A DNA stretch of 9,295 bases from Chloroflexota bacterium (GCA_025450255.1 JANWHV010000206.1:1-9295); one strand, 5' to 3'. Counted from the first letter of the stretch, positions 1 through 6,065 are shown. Numbers and translations: made by a program. The notes: generated from the sequence alone by a model not told the origin.

Positions 1-454
1 CGAACAGCAACTGGGCGGGGGTAAACGCGGCATGGCGGCGTTTGATGGACGGCAGCGCCGCGTAGAAGAGCGCCTGCAGGGTGTTGTGGTGCGTATTGTT
101 GTGATCGGAGTGAAAGCTGCCGCGCCAGTGCGTGATCACGACATCGGGCCGGATCTCGCGAATGACATCCACGATCGCATAGGCCACCTCGTCGTTTCGC
201 GGCAGACCCGCATCAGGGTAGGGCAGGAAGCGCGCCTCGCCGCCCAAAACTTTCGCGGCGCGGCGCGCCTCGTCGATCTTCTGTTTGGCATACTCTTCTC
301 CCGAGAGCCGCGGGTGCCCCATCTCGCCGGCCGTGAGGTGCAGCAGGACGGCGCGCGCCCCCGCCGCCGTGTATTTCGCGATTGCCGCGCCGGCGCTGAA
401 TTCCATATCCGCGGCATGGCCGCCGATAGCAAGCACGCGTTCAACCTTAGGCAT
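1..454 (-). CDS. PIG-L (LmbE-like) family deacetylase, partial at left edge
   Basis: The first 151 codons are visible and the rest lies beyond the left edge. The protein begins MPKVERVLAIGGHAADMEF and continues with a Rossmann-like strand pattern (ARAVLLHLTAGEMGHP, then EIRPDVVITHWRG). PIG-L enzymes are zinc-dependent hydrolases that remove acetyl groups from GlcNAc-type substrates, and use an N-terminal HPDDE motif and a later HxxH motif. Here the first motif reads HAADME, keeping the His, the second Asp and the Glu spacing, and the second appears as HSDHNNTHH near residues 114-122. The ATG at 454 is chosen because AAAGGAGA lies 8 bases upstream (463-470). It follows the second permease gene after 47 bases, so it is probably co-transcribed as the last visible operon gene. 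The context suggests deacetylation of an imported or derived amino-sugar compound; the substrate cannot be read. Family assignment is strong, substrate unknown. Confidence 0.85.
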   Translation of the reverse strand, partial: MPKVERVLAIGGHAADMEFSAGAAIAKYTAAGARAVLLHLTAGEMGHPRLSGEEYAKQKIDEARRAAKVLGGEARFLPYPDAGLPRNDEVAYAIVDVIREIRPDVVITHWRGSFHSDHNNTHHNTLQALFYAALPSIKRRHAAFTPAQLLF

Positions 455-501
455 GGCCAGAGTCTCCTTTCATTCTTGGCGGCGCGGCGGCGCCCAGGCA
501 G

Positions 502-1347
502 TTAACCCTTCAGGCCACTGGAAGCGAAGGTCGAGATGATCTGCCGTTGCATGGCCAGGTAAAGAACCACCACCGGAGCCGCCGCGACCAGGGCAACGGC
601 GAGGATCTGCGTGTAGTTGGTGAAATACGAGCCCTGAAACTGCACGATTCCCAGGGGCACGGTCATCATGTCGGGGCTTTGCGCCACGATCAGCGGCCAG
701 AGAAAATTGTTCCAGCTTGCCAGGAAGGTGAGAACGGCCAGCGCCGCGAGCGCCGAACGGGAGAGCGGCAGCACGATCCTCAGGAAAAGCTGTATTTCAT
801 TGCAGCCGTCCAACCGGGCAGCCTCGAGCAGCGCGTCCGGCAGCTTGCCGATAAACTGGCGCATCAGGAAAATGCCGAAGCCGCTGACCGCGCCGGGGAC
901 GATCAGGCCGGCGTATGAATTGAGCCACCCTAGCTGGCGGGCAAGCACGAATAAGGGAATCATGATTGCCTGGAAGGGCACCATCAGGGCGATCAGCACC
1001 ACCACGAACAGGATACGCTGCCCCGGAAAGCGGAACTTCGCGAAACCATAACCGGCCAGCGCCGAACTGACGAGCGTGGTAAGCGTAACGGCCAGGCCCA
1101 CCACCGTGCTGTTGAAGAAGTAACGGCCAAACGGGGCGGCGCCCAGGGCCTGCGAGAAGTTCTCCGGGTGAAGGTTGGCGGGGAACCATTGCACCGGCGT
1201 GGCAAAAATCGCTTCATTCGTGGAGAGCGATGAAATCACCGTCCAGTACAGAGGAACGGCCACCACGACTCCCACCACCGCCAGCGCGAAATGCACCAAT
1301 ACGGACCGCGCCACACCCGGCCGCCTGCCAGTCTCCAGGGTACTCAT
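502..1347 (-). CDS. Carbohydrate ABC transporter permease, MalG type
   Basis: Inner-membrane permease of a CUT1-type sugar importer, 281 residues, a usual length for MalG-like subunits. About six hydrophobic segments are visible, beginning with LVHFALAVVGVVVAVPLYW near residues 17-35. The cytoplasmic EAA loop, which docks on the transporter ATPase, reads EAARLDGCNEIQLFLRIVLP from about residue 175; the conserved Gly is present. The C-terminus (AMQRQIISTFASSGLKG) matches the family ending, usually near 'R.f..Gl..GavKg'. A longer frame begins further upstream (to 1398), but the ATG at 1347 is preferred: AGGAGATA (1354-1361) sits 6-8 bases before it, and it starts one base after the stop codon of the preceding permease gene. 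That arrangement implies translational coupling and a one-to-one pairing of the two permeases. The imported sugar cannot be deduced from the sequence. Confidence 0.93.
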   Translation of the reverse strand: MSTLETGRRPGVARSVLVHFALAVVGVVVAVPLYWTVISSLSTNEAIFATPVQWFPANLHPENFSQALGAAPFGRYFFNSTVVGLAVTLTTLVSSALAGYGFAKFRFPGQRILFVVVLIALMVPFQAIMIPLFVLARQLGWLNSYAGLIVPGAVSGFGIFLMRQFIGKLPDALLEAARLDGCNEIQLFLRIVLPLSRSALAALAVLTFLASWNNFLWPLIVAQSPDMMTVPLGIVQFQGSYFTNYTQILAVALVAAAPVVVLYLAMQRQIISTFASSGLKG

Positions 1348-1348
1348 C

Positions 1349-2233
1349 TCAACTATCTCCTGACCGCAGGACGCTGAACTGGATGGAGGCCAGCACAAGC
1401 GAGACCGCGAGCAAGATAAACGACATAGCCGATGCCTTGCCGATGCTCAGAAAGCTGAAGGCAGTGTCATATATCAATTCGGAGAGCGTTCTGGTAGCGT
1501 CGCCGGGGCCGCCCTTGGTCAACAGGTAGGGCTGGATAAACAGGGTGAGCGCGTTCGAGGTGGCGATGACCACCACGAAGAGCAAGGCGGGCCGGACGAG
1601 CGGCAAGGTGATATGCCAGATCAAGGCCGGCGTGCCGGCGCCGTCGATGCGGGCCGCTTCGTAGTAGTCCTGCGGGATCTCGCGAATGCCCGCCAGGAGT
1701 ATGACCGCGTAATAGCCCAGATTGGTCCAGATCGTCATGATCATCAAGGCCGGGAGCGCCCAGCTTTGGTCGGTCAGCCAGCCTATATTCAGGCCAAAGA
1801 CGTTATTGATGACGCCGTTGCCCTGGTAGAGAACACCCCACACCAGGCTGGTCGCCACGATCGGCAGCACCGCCGGCAGAAAGAGCAGCGGCTGATACCA
1901 GGCGGTACCGCGCGCGCCGGCATTGAAGAGCAGCGCGACGCCGACCGCCAGAAGGCAGGAAGGAACGGCGGTGCCGAGGGCGAACTCCAGGGTGATCGTG
2001 AGCGCCGAGCGGAATTGCAGATCGGTGCCCAGCTCGGTGTAGTTCTGAGCCCCTTGCAATTGCGGGCTGCCAAGGAGCTCCCAGTTGGTGAAACTGAGGT
2101 AGAGGGCGCTGCCCATGGGGTAGATGACGAAGATCAGCAGCGGGATGATGCCGGGCAGAACGAAGAGCAGGCCGAAGAGGGCGCGCCGCTGTTGCAGCGT
2201 CAGTCCCGCGCCTCTCCGCCGCTCGCCTTGCAT
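1349..2233 (-). CDS. Carbohydrate ABC transporter permease, MalF/UgpA type
   Basis: First permease subunit of the sugar importer, 294 residues. The N-terminal segment FGLLFVLPGIIPLLIFVIYP and the following YLSFTNWELLG are typical of MalF/UgpA-like subunits lacking the large periplasmic loop of enteric MalF. The EAA loop begins at about residue 192 (EAARIDGAGTPALIWHITLP) with the conserved Gly at 198, and the family signature LTKGGPGDATRTLSELIY lies further on. The ATG at 2233 is preceded by a purine-rich GAAAGGGG-like Shine-Dalgarno. Its TGA stop (1349-1351) is separated from the next ATG by one base. It lies 118 bases downstream of the binding-protein gene, with two hairpins in that gap. It should form a heterodimer with the MalG-type subunit and needs a separate ATPase not seen in this window. 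Confidence 0.93.
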   Translation of the reverse strand: MQGERRRGAGLTLQQRRALFGLLFVLPGIIPLLIFVIYPMGSALYLSFTNWELLGSPQLQGAQNYTELGTDLQFRSALTITLEFALGTAVPSCLLAVGVALLFNAGARGTAWYQPLLFLPAVLPIVATSLVWGVLYQGNGVINNVFGLNIGWLTDQSWALPALMIMTIWTNLGYYAVILLAGIREIPQDYYEAARIDGAGTPALIWHITLPLVRPALLFVVVIATSNALTLFIQPYLLTKGGPGDATRTLSELIYDTAFSFLSIGKASAMSFILLAVSLVLASIQFSVLRSGDS

Positions 2234-2264
2234 GCCCTACCCCTTTCTCAAGACCAGCGCCGGC

Positions 2265-2283
2265 CTGGCGGCGAAACCGCCGG
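2265..2283 (-). repeat. Small hairpin ahead of the first permease gene
   Basis: GGCGG (2267-2271) and CCGCC (2277-2281) pair around a CGAAA loop, and a T-G wobble plus a C-G pair extend the stem to 7 bp (2265-2271 with 2277-2283). It lies 32 bases before the permease start in the transcribed orientation. No T-run follows on the minus strand, so it is unlikely to be an intrinsic terminator. Together with the larger hairpin at 2294-2341 it fills most of the gap between the binding-protein and permease genes. Because this DNA is very GC-rich, a stem this short could be chance. Confidence 0.4.
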
Positions 2284-2293
2284 CGCGGCCGCC

Positions 2294-2341
2294 GCATGGC
2301 GGGAAGGAGCCCCTCGCCTCAGGCACCCCTTCCCGCCATGC
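2294..2341 (-). repeat. Strong 14-bp inverted repeat between binding-protein and permease genes
   Basis: GCATGGCGGGAAGG at 2294-2307 is exactly repeated in inverse at 2328-2341, with a 20-base loop. In the transcript it begins 10 bases after the TAG stop of the solute-binding-protein gene (2352-2354). No T-tract follows on the minus strand, so it does not look like a classical intrinsic terminator. In enteric maltose operons a repeated stem-loop between the binding-protein and permease genes protects the upstream message from 3' exonucleases and helps the binding protein outnumber the membrane subunits. The same role is inferred here from position and stem strength. Confidence 0.75.
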
Positions 2342-2351
2342 CACCCGCGGC

Positions 2352-3653
2352 CTACTGCATGAGCGGCTGGGCCTCCTGTTGCGCCTGGTTAAGAGACGCT
2401 TGCGGACTCTGACCGTTCAAGACCGAACGCTCGATTGCCCGCTCGACGATATTCGCAAGCTGATTGTATTGGGTCACAGGCGGCAGGAAGGACCCTTCCG
2501 CGAAGCTATCGTGGAACACGCTCCACTTTTTCAGCGTCTGCGTCAGCGCCGGGCTCAAGGGTGACTTGTCGCCCAGCCAGATGCCGGCGCCCGAGAAATA
2601 CGCGTTGCCGTGATCGGCGAGGAAGCGGGCGAATTGCCAGGCGGCCGCCTGATGCTGGGACGCCTTGGTCACGAACAGGCCGAAGCCGTACATGTCGGAG
2701 CCGATTTTCAGTTTGGTGTTGAAGCGCGGCTCCGGCCCCACGTTATACGACGCATACACTTTCGGGTAGGTTTGCTGGAGGATGCTGGTCAGCCATGAGC
2801 CGCCCACGTTGATCATCGACGCCGTGCCGTTGCCGAAGAGAACGGTGTTATCGGTGGCGGCGGTCGGCCCCAGCGAAGGGTCGTTGATCTTGGCGACATG
2901 GACCATGTCCGACCAGGTCTGCAGCGCCTTGATCGCGGAGGGGCTGTTCAGCATCGCCTTCTTGCCGTCCTCGCTGAACAGGCCGCCGCCCGCCTGCCGG
3001 GCCATGGAATCGAGGGTCAGGGTATCGCGGATCACGTTATAGAGCGGCAGAGAGAGACCTTCCTGCACCACCTTGCCGTTCTTCCGTATGGTCAGCTTGG
3101 CGCCCAGGCGCGTCACGTCCGCCCAGGTCTTGGGGAAGTCCTTGACCGGATCCAGGCCCGCGGCCTTGAACTGCGCGCCGTTCACCCAGAAGGCGAAGTT
3201 TGATACCTCATGCGGCACGCCGTAGACGGTGTTGCCGAACGTGTAGCCGCCAATCACCGACGGCAGGTAACGATCGGTGAACGCCTTCTGATTCGCCACG
3301 CCGAACGCCTTGAAATCGACGGACGCTATCAGGCCGCGCTGCACCAGGGCCGGCGCGAACGAGCGGAAATAGTTGAAGATATCCGGCCCCGCGCCGCCGG
3401 CCAGGGCGGTGGTGAGCTTGGTTGGCAGGCTGTTGAAGTCGACGACCACATAATTGATCTTGATGCCTGGGTTTTTGGCCTCAAATTGGCTGATTAGCTG
3501 TCTCTCGACTTTTTGCGCGGGCGCGTTGACGTGCGTCCAGTAGGTCACGGTGGTCTGATCGGCGGCGGCAACGCGAGACTGCGCGGCGCCCCCGAACACC
3601 ACCGTGGCGAGTGACAGGAGAGTAACCGCGGTCAGGCTCCGGCGAATACGCAT
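2352..3653 (-). CDS. Extracellular solute-binding protein, family 1 (sugar ABC transporter)
   Basis: Substrate-capturing component of the ABC importer, 433 residues from the chosen start, a normal length for family 1. The N-terminus MRIRRSLTAV, a hydrophobic core to about residue 22, and an AAA stretch near 29-31 form a Sec signal peptide. There is no lipobox Cys, so a signal-peptidase I product is expected. The mature protein begins TTVTYWTHVNAPAQKVERQ, then FEAKNPGIKINYVVVDFN and LTTALAGGAGPDIFNY, all family hallmarks. A late segment QAAAWQFARFLADHG is also typical. The frame opens at 3695, but the ATG at 3653 is preferred because AAGGAGA (3661-3667) lies 7 bases upstream and the signal peptide starts there. 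It is 60 bases after the GNAT gene and precedes the permeases. The ligand cannot be read; neighbours hint at an amino sugar or oligosaccharide. Confidence 0.93.
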   Translation of the reverse strand: MRIRRSLTAVTLLSLATVVFGGAAQSRVAAADQTTVTYWTHVNAPAQKVERQLISQFEAKNPGIKINYVVVDFNSLPTKLTTALAGGAGPDIFNYFRSFAPALVQRGLIASVDFKAFGVANQKAFTDRYLPSVIGGYTFGNTVYGVPHEVSNFAFWVNGAQFKAAGLDPVKDFPKTWADVTRLGAKLTIRKNGKVVQEGLSLPLYNVIRDTLTLDSMARQAGGGLFSEDGKKAMLNSPSAIKALQTWSDMVHVAKINDPSLGPTAATDNTVLFGNGTASMINVGGSWLTSILQQTYPKVYASYNVGPEPRFNTKLKIGSDMYGFGLFVTKASQHQAAAWQFARFLADHGNAYFSGAGIWLGDKSPLSPALTQTLKKWSVFHDSFAEGSFLPPVTQYNQLANIVERAIERSVLNGQSPQASLNQAQQEAQPLMQ

Positions 3654-3713
3654 TGTGTAGTCTCCTTGCTCTGGTAATGACAACACAGGGACCAATTCAT
3701 GTCGCTGCCGCCC

Positions 3714-4685
3714 TCACCCCCTCTCCGCGCGATCGGCAGCCGCGCGTGTCACGGTGAACGAACGCGCCACATGGAATCCGGCGCTGGCGTAGAGATGCCC
3801 GGCCGGGTCATCCAGGCCGGTCCAGAGAAACCATGCATTCTGCAGTCCGTTGGCATGCATGCGGTCGAGGCAGTAATACAGCAAAACCCTGCCCAGTCCA
3901 ATACGGCGCGACTCCGGATGAACGCCAAAGGGGCCGAAGCGCTCAGCCACCCGATCGTAGCCGCCGTACAGGCAGAACCCCACAATCTCCGCGCCGCGTG
4001 AGGCGACCAGAACCCGCTCGCGCGGGACACCGCGCAAGAGCGCGTCACGGATTGCCCGTGCCCAGTCGGCTGAGAAGTGGCGGCTGTTGAAATCAAGCAC
4101 CCCGGCGATCTGGTCGTCGCGCAGCGTGCCAAACACGTACCCCTCACTCTCTCGACGGCGCCGTACGTCGTGGACGGAATCGGGAATGTGGAAGTCAAGC
4201 AGGCTAGCGGTCATGGACACCGGTGTCTCGATCGTTGCAAAGTGGTTGTTTTGCAAGAGCCGCAGCGCGGTGGGATAGCGATCGGCATCCACGCCTGGCC
4301 AAAAATAGTTCGGCGCGTAAGGGGAGACGCTAACCCACCGGCGCCCCCTTCCCGCGATGTGCGCCATGCCGCGATCGAGCAATGCCTGGCCAATCCCCTG
4401 CCGGCGAAAAGCGGCGTCGACGAAGAAAACGGTAATCCAGCCGTCGTCGGGATCGTTATCCATGCCTTGCATGGGCGTTTGCCGCGTCATGGCGAGCAGA
4501 AAGCCCGTCACCGCGCCCTCGTGCTCCGCCACCAGGAAGCCATCGGCATCGAAATTCACGTCGAGCAGCACCTGTGCCGCGAATCGATCGGGCGTGATGG
4601 GGTCGGCCGGAAGACAGCGGTTCCAGAGAGCGACCACGGCCGCCTCGTCACCGGCCCGGTAGCCTCGAATCGAAAAACGCCCCAT
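3714..4685 (-). CDS. Tandem-GNAT N-acetyltransferase
   Basis: Cytoplasmic acyltransferase with two GNAT domains in one chain, 323 residues from the ATG at 4685. The first domain starts SIRGYRAGDEAAVVALWNRC and carries the acetyl-CoA pyrophosphate loop RRQGIG near residue 94. The second carries RRIGLG near residue 260 and ends with the GNAT signature LYASAGFHVARSFTVTR. Both loops are intact, so neither domain is obviously dead. Length and layout resemble mycothiol synthase (MshD), but many unrelated tandem-GNAT proteins share them. The start is uncertain: the frame runs up to a GTG at 4817, which would add 44 low-complexity residues. The ATG at 4685 is favoured because a GAGGGGGAGG stretch (4688-4697) precedes it and because it begins right at the first domain. 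It is the first gene of the operon, 60 bases before the binding-protein gene. The acceptor substrate is unknown. Confidence 0.87.
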   Translation of the reverse strand: MGRFSIRGYRAGDEAAVVALWNRCLPADPITPDRFAAQVLLDVNFDADGFLVAEHEGAVTGFLLAMTRQTPMQGMDNDPDDGWITVFFVDAAFRRQGIGQALLDRGMAHIAGRGRRWVSVSPYAPNYFWPGVDADRYPTALRLLQNNHFATIETPVSMTASLLDFHIPDSVHDVRRRRESEGYVFGTLRDDQIAGVLDFNSRHFSADWARAIRDALLRGVPRERVLVASRGAEIVGFCLYGGYDRVAERFGPFGVHPESRRIGLGRVLLYYCLDRMHANGLQNAWFLWTGLDDPAGHLYASAGFHVARSFTVTRAAADRAERG

Positions 4686-4823
4686 CGCCTCCCCCTCGAT
4701 ATCTCCCGGCACGGGCAGCCCGGCCAAACGCTCGCGGACCCCGGCAACGCACCGCGCCGGCAAAGGCGCGCTGCCCTCGGCCGCGGGATCCGCGGTCGGG
4801 TCTGGCCGCGAAGCCACGCAGCC

Positions 4824-4833
4824 TGTCTAGACG
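4824..4833. promoter_or_regulatory. Operator 1, candidate GntR/HutC-type site for the transport operon
   Basis: TGTCTAGACG contains the 8-bp perfect palindrome GTCTAGAC (4825-4832), with a further C-G pair one step out (4823/4834). It lies 17 bases downstream of the minus-strand -10 box, about +11 to +20 from the expected start of transcription, where bound repressor would block initiation or clearance. The core matches that in DasR/NagR-type sites (TGGTCTAGACCA). TCTAGA appears only here and at the second operator in this window. Assignment to the neighbouring regulator is an inference. Confidence 0.72.
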
Positions 4834-4850
4834 GCTTCAAGAATGGTCGG

Positions 4851-4880
4851 AGTATAGCACTGGGTTTTGCGGCTTGTCAA
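4851..4880 (-). promoter_or_regulatory. Sigma70-type promoter for the GNAT-transporter-PIG-L operon
   Basis: On the minus strand a perfect -35 box TTGACA (4880-4875) is followed after 18 bases by TATACT (4856-4851), five of six matches to the -10 consensus. Transcription would begin near 4844, run leftwards through operator 1 and reach the GNAT start at 4685 (or the alternative GTG at 4817). In DNA this GC-rich, such a close match is unlikely by chance. Confidence 0.75.
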
Positions 4881-4903
4881 TCACGTCGAATAGTTCGTGG
4901 TGA
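4881..4903. promoter_or_regulatory. Imperfect palindrome abutting the operon's -35 box
   Basis: TCAC (4881-4884) and CGAA (4887-4890) pair with TTCG (4894-4897) and GTGA (4900-4903) around TAG, with two mismatched pairs between. The site directly touches the upstream edge of the minus-strand -35 element, a usual place for an activator. It differs from the GTCTAGAC operators, so a second regulator would be involved. The evidence is symmetry and position only. Confidence 0.3.
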
Positions 4904-4935
4904 AAGCGTTCCCGCCGGCGGATGGGATATGTTTA

Positions 4936-4953
4936 CCGGCTGTCCGCAGCCGG
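4936..4953. repeat. Short hairpin between the divergent promoters
   Basis: CCGGCTG (4936-4942) pairs perfectly with CAGCCGG (4947-4953) around a TCCG loop. It lies between the two outward-facing promoters, so neither predicted transcript includes it. No T-run flanks it. Function is unknown; in GC-rich DNA it may be chance. Confidence 0.3.
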
Positions 4954-5033
4954 GCGGATGTGCGTGTTTCTCCTGATGATGGCTGCTGGGCAAGAGATGC
5001 ACGAGACTACGTTCCAGGAACCGAGGCGTGTGG

Positions 5034-5062
5034 TTGACAGAGCCGTAACGCTTGAGTAAACT
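5034..5062 (+). promoter_or_regulatory. Sigma70-type promoter for the GntR regulator gene
   Basis: A perfect -35 box TTGACA (5034-5039) is followed after exactly 17 bases by TAAACT (5057-5062), four of six matches including the key first T-A and last T. Expected transcription start is near 5069, leaving a leader of about 240 bases before the preferred regulator start. The second operator lies just downstream, suggesting autoregulation. Confidence 0.68.
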
Positions 5063-5081
5063 CGAACCAATCGGCCAGGGA

Positions 5082-5091
5082 TGTCTAGACA
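5082..5091. promoter_or_regulatory. Operator 2, candidate autoregulatory GntR/HutC-type site
   Basis: TGTCTAGACA is a perfect 10-bp palindrome sharing nine bases with operator 1. It begins 19 bases after the plus-strand -10 box, nearly the same geometry as operator 1 has to its own promoter. The centres of the two sites are 258 bp apart, so looping between them is possible. Repression of the regulator's own gene is inferred from position. Confidence 0.72.
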
Positions 5092-5126
5092 ACGATACGG
5101 CTCAGAAGAACGAGGTGGGACCGTTG

Positions 5127-5148
5127 GGCGGGGACTATGGTCCCCGCC
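5127..5148 (+). promoter_or_regulatory. Leader hairpin upstream of the regulator gene
   Basis: GGCGGGGAC (5127-5135) and GTCCCCGCC (5140-5148) form a perfect 9-bp stem with a TATG loop, about 60 bases into the predicted leader transcript. An upstream GGGACC (5117-5122) could alternatively pair with GGTCCC (5139-5144), giving two mutually exclusive folds. No T-run follows, so termination of the intrinsic type is not supported. It could affect message stability or translation. Confidence 0.5.
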
Positions 5149-5306
5149 GAAGCAGGGAGCGCGGTTTGGGCGTGGATCGTGAGACAGGTCGAAGATTCCC
5201 AGAGACGCCGCGACCCAGACCGAGCTTCCGTACAATGGAACCGATGCCATGCCGGGGCGGGTATACCATGTGGGCGGACCACGCCTGCCGTCCACGCCGT
5301 GAGTTG

Positions 5307-6065
5307 ATGGGAAGCGCAGCCGTGGCCTCCATGCTCGACAAGCAAACCGAAGTGCCGATGTATCAGCAACTGCAAATGCTGATTCGTATGAACATTGCCT
5401 CCGGTACCTGGAAGCCAGGGGAGGCGATACCATCGGAGCAGGTGCTCAGCCGCCAGTTCGGCATCGCGCGCATGACCGTGCGCCAGGCCCTCGAAGCGCC
5501 CATCCGTGAAGGCTTGCTGCGGCGAGAACGCGGGCGCGGCACCTTCGTCGCCCATGCCATGGTCGAACGCGAGCTCAGCCGCCTGCGCGGCTTCAGCGAG
5601 GACATGCGCGCCCGGAGCATGGTGCCTTCGGCGCGGCTGCTGGCGCGGGAGGTCATTCCCGCCCCGGCGGAAGTGAGCGATCACCTGCGCCTGGGGCCGC
5701 GTGAGGCGGTCATCTACATGCGGCGCCTGCGCCTGGCGGACGCGCTGCCCATGGCCCTGGAGACCTCCTACTTCACGTATGAGCTGTTCCGGGGCATCCT
5801 GGACGCGGAGCTGGAATCCAGCTCGCTCTACGAGTTCATGGAAACCAGGGTCGGCCTGAACCTCTCGCACGCGTCGCAGGAACTGGAGGCCGCGCTTCCC
5901 ACCGCCGGCGACGCGCAACTGCTGCAACAATCACGGCGCGAGCCTACCCTGGTGATAAGCCAGACCACCTACGTGAGCCTTGACGGCACGGACGTGCCGG
6001 CCATCTTTGGGCACACCATCTACCGCGCCGACCGCTATCGCTTTCGCCTCGAAGTGCCCCGCTAG
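5307..6065 (+). CDS. GntR-family transcriptional regulator with UTRA domain (HutC subfamily)
   Basis: DNA-binding regulator, 252 residues from the ATG at 5307. The N-terminal winged helix-turn-helix starts at VPMYQQLQMLIRMNIASGTW (residues 16-35), then GEAIPSEQVLSRQFGIARMT with the recognition helix near 53-64, and the wing RRERGRGTFVA (72-82). A UTRA ligand-binding domain fills the rest (RLRGFSEDMRARSMVPSAR through FGHTIYRADRYRFRLEV). UTRA domains of this branch bind small effectors, often sugar phosphates such as GlcN-6-P. The start is uncertain: the frame is open from 5052, and ATGs at 5268, 5307 and 5331 are all possible with no strong Shine-Dalgarno; family length favours 5307 or 5331. 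A proline at residue 65, where relatives usually have Leu, sits at the end of the recognition helix. It is divergent from the transport operon and very likely controls it and itself. Confidence 0.9.
   Translation: MGSAAVASMLDKQTEVPMYQQLQMLIRMNIASGTWKPGEAIPSEQVLSRQFGIARMTVRQALEAPIREGLLRRERGRGTFVAHAMVERELSRLRGFSEDMRARSMVPSARLLAREVIPAPAEVSDHLRLGPREAVIYMRRLRLADALPMALETSYFTYELFRGILDAELESSSLYEFMETRVGLNLSHASQELEAALPTAGDAQLLQQSRREPTLVISQTTYVSLDGTDVPAIFGHTIYRADRYRFRLEVPR

Larger units (their letters stand above)
4686..5306. other. Divergent control region between the transport operon and the regulator gene
   Basis: About 620 bases separate the preferred start codons of the leftward operon and the rightward regulator gene. 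The stretch contains two outward-facing promoters, two matching palindromic operators and several inverted repeats, which are listed separately. The outer parts (4686-4823 and 5092-5306) are either untranslated leaders or N-terminal extensions, since both frames stay open upstream of the preferred starts (to 4817 and 5052). The middle part, 4904-5033, shows only one small hairpin and no convincing gene on either strand. Confidence 0.7.

Noticed and set aside
2294..2341. Intrinsic terminator after the binding-protein gene
   Set aside because: The stem is strong but no T-run follows it in the transcribed direction, and the permease genes downstream have no visible promoter of their own.
1613..2362. 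Plus-strand frame (249 codons) across the MalF-type permease gene
   Set aside because: Shadow of the permease: Arg/Gln/Glu-rich without a domain, no Shine-Dalgarno, and the permease on the other strand is unmistakable.
4077..4976. Plus-strand frame (299 codons) across the acetyltransferase gene and control region
   Set aside because: It overlaps the clear tandem-GNAT gene in antisense, shows no domain, and would run through the minus-strand promoter and operator 1.
4877..5092. Small minus-strand gene (71 codons) in the control region
   Set aside because: No convincing ribosome site or family, and it would overlap both promoters and operator 2.
5111..5148. T-box riboswitch, suggested by GGTGGGACCG followed by a GTCCCC-containing stem
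   Set aside because: Only the core resembles a T-box. No Stem I with specifier loop can be recognised in the short stretch after the predicted transcription start, and the downstream gene is a GntR regulator rather than an amino-acid or tRNA-charging gene.
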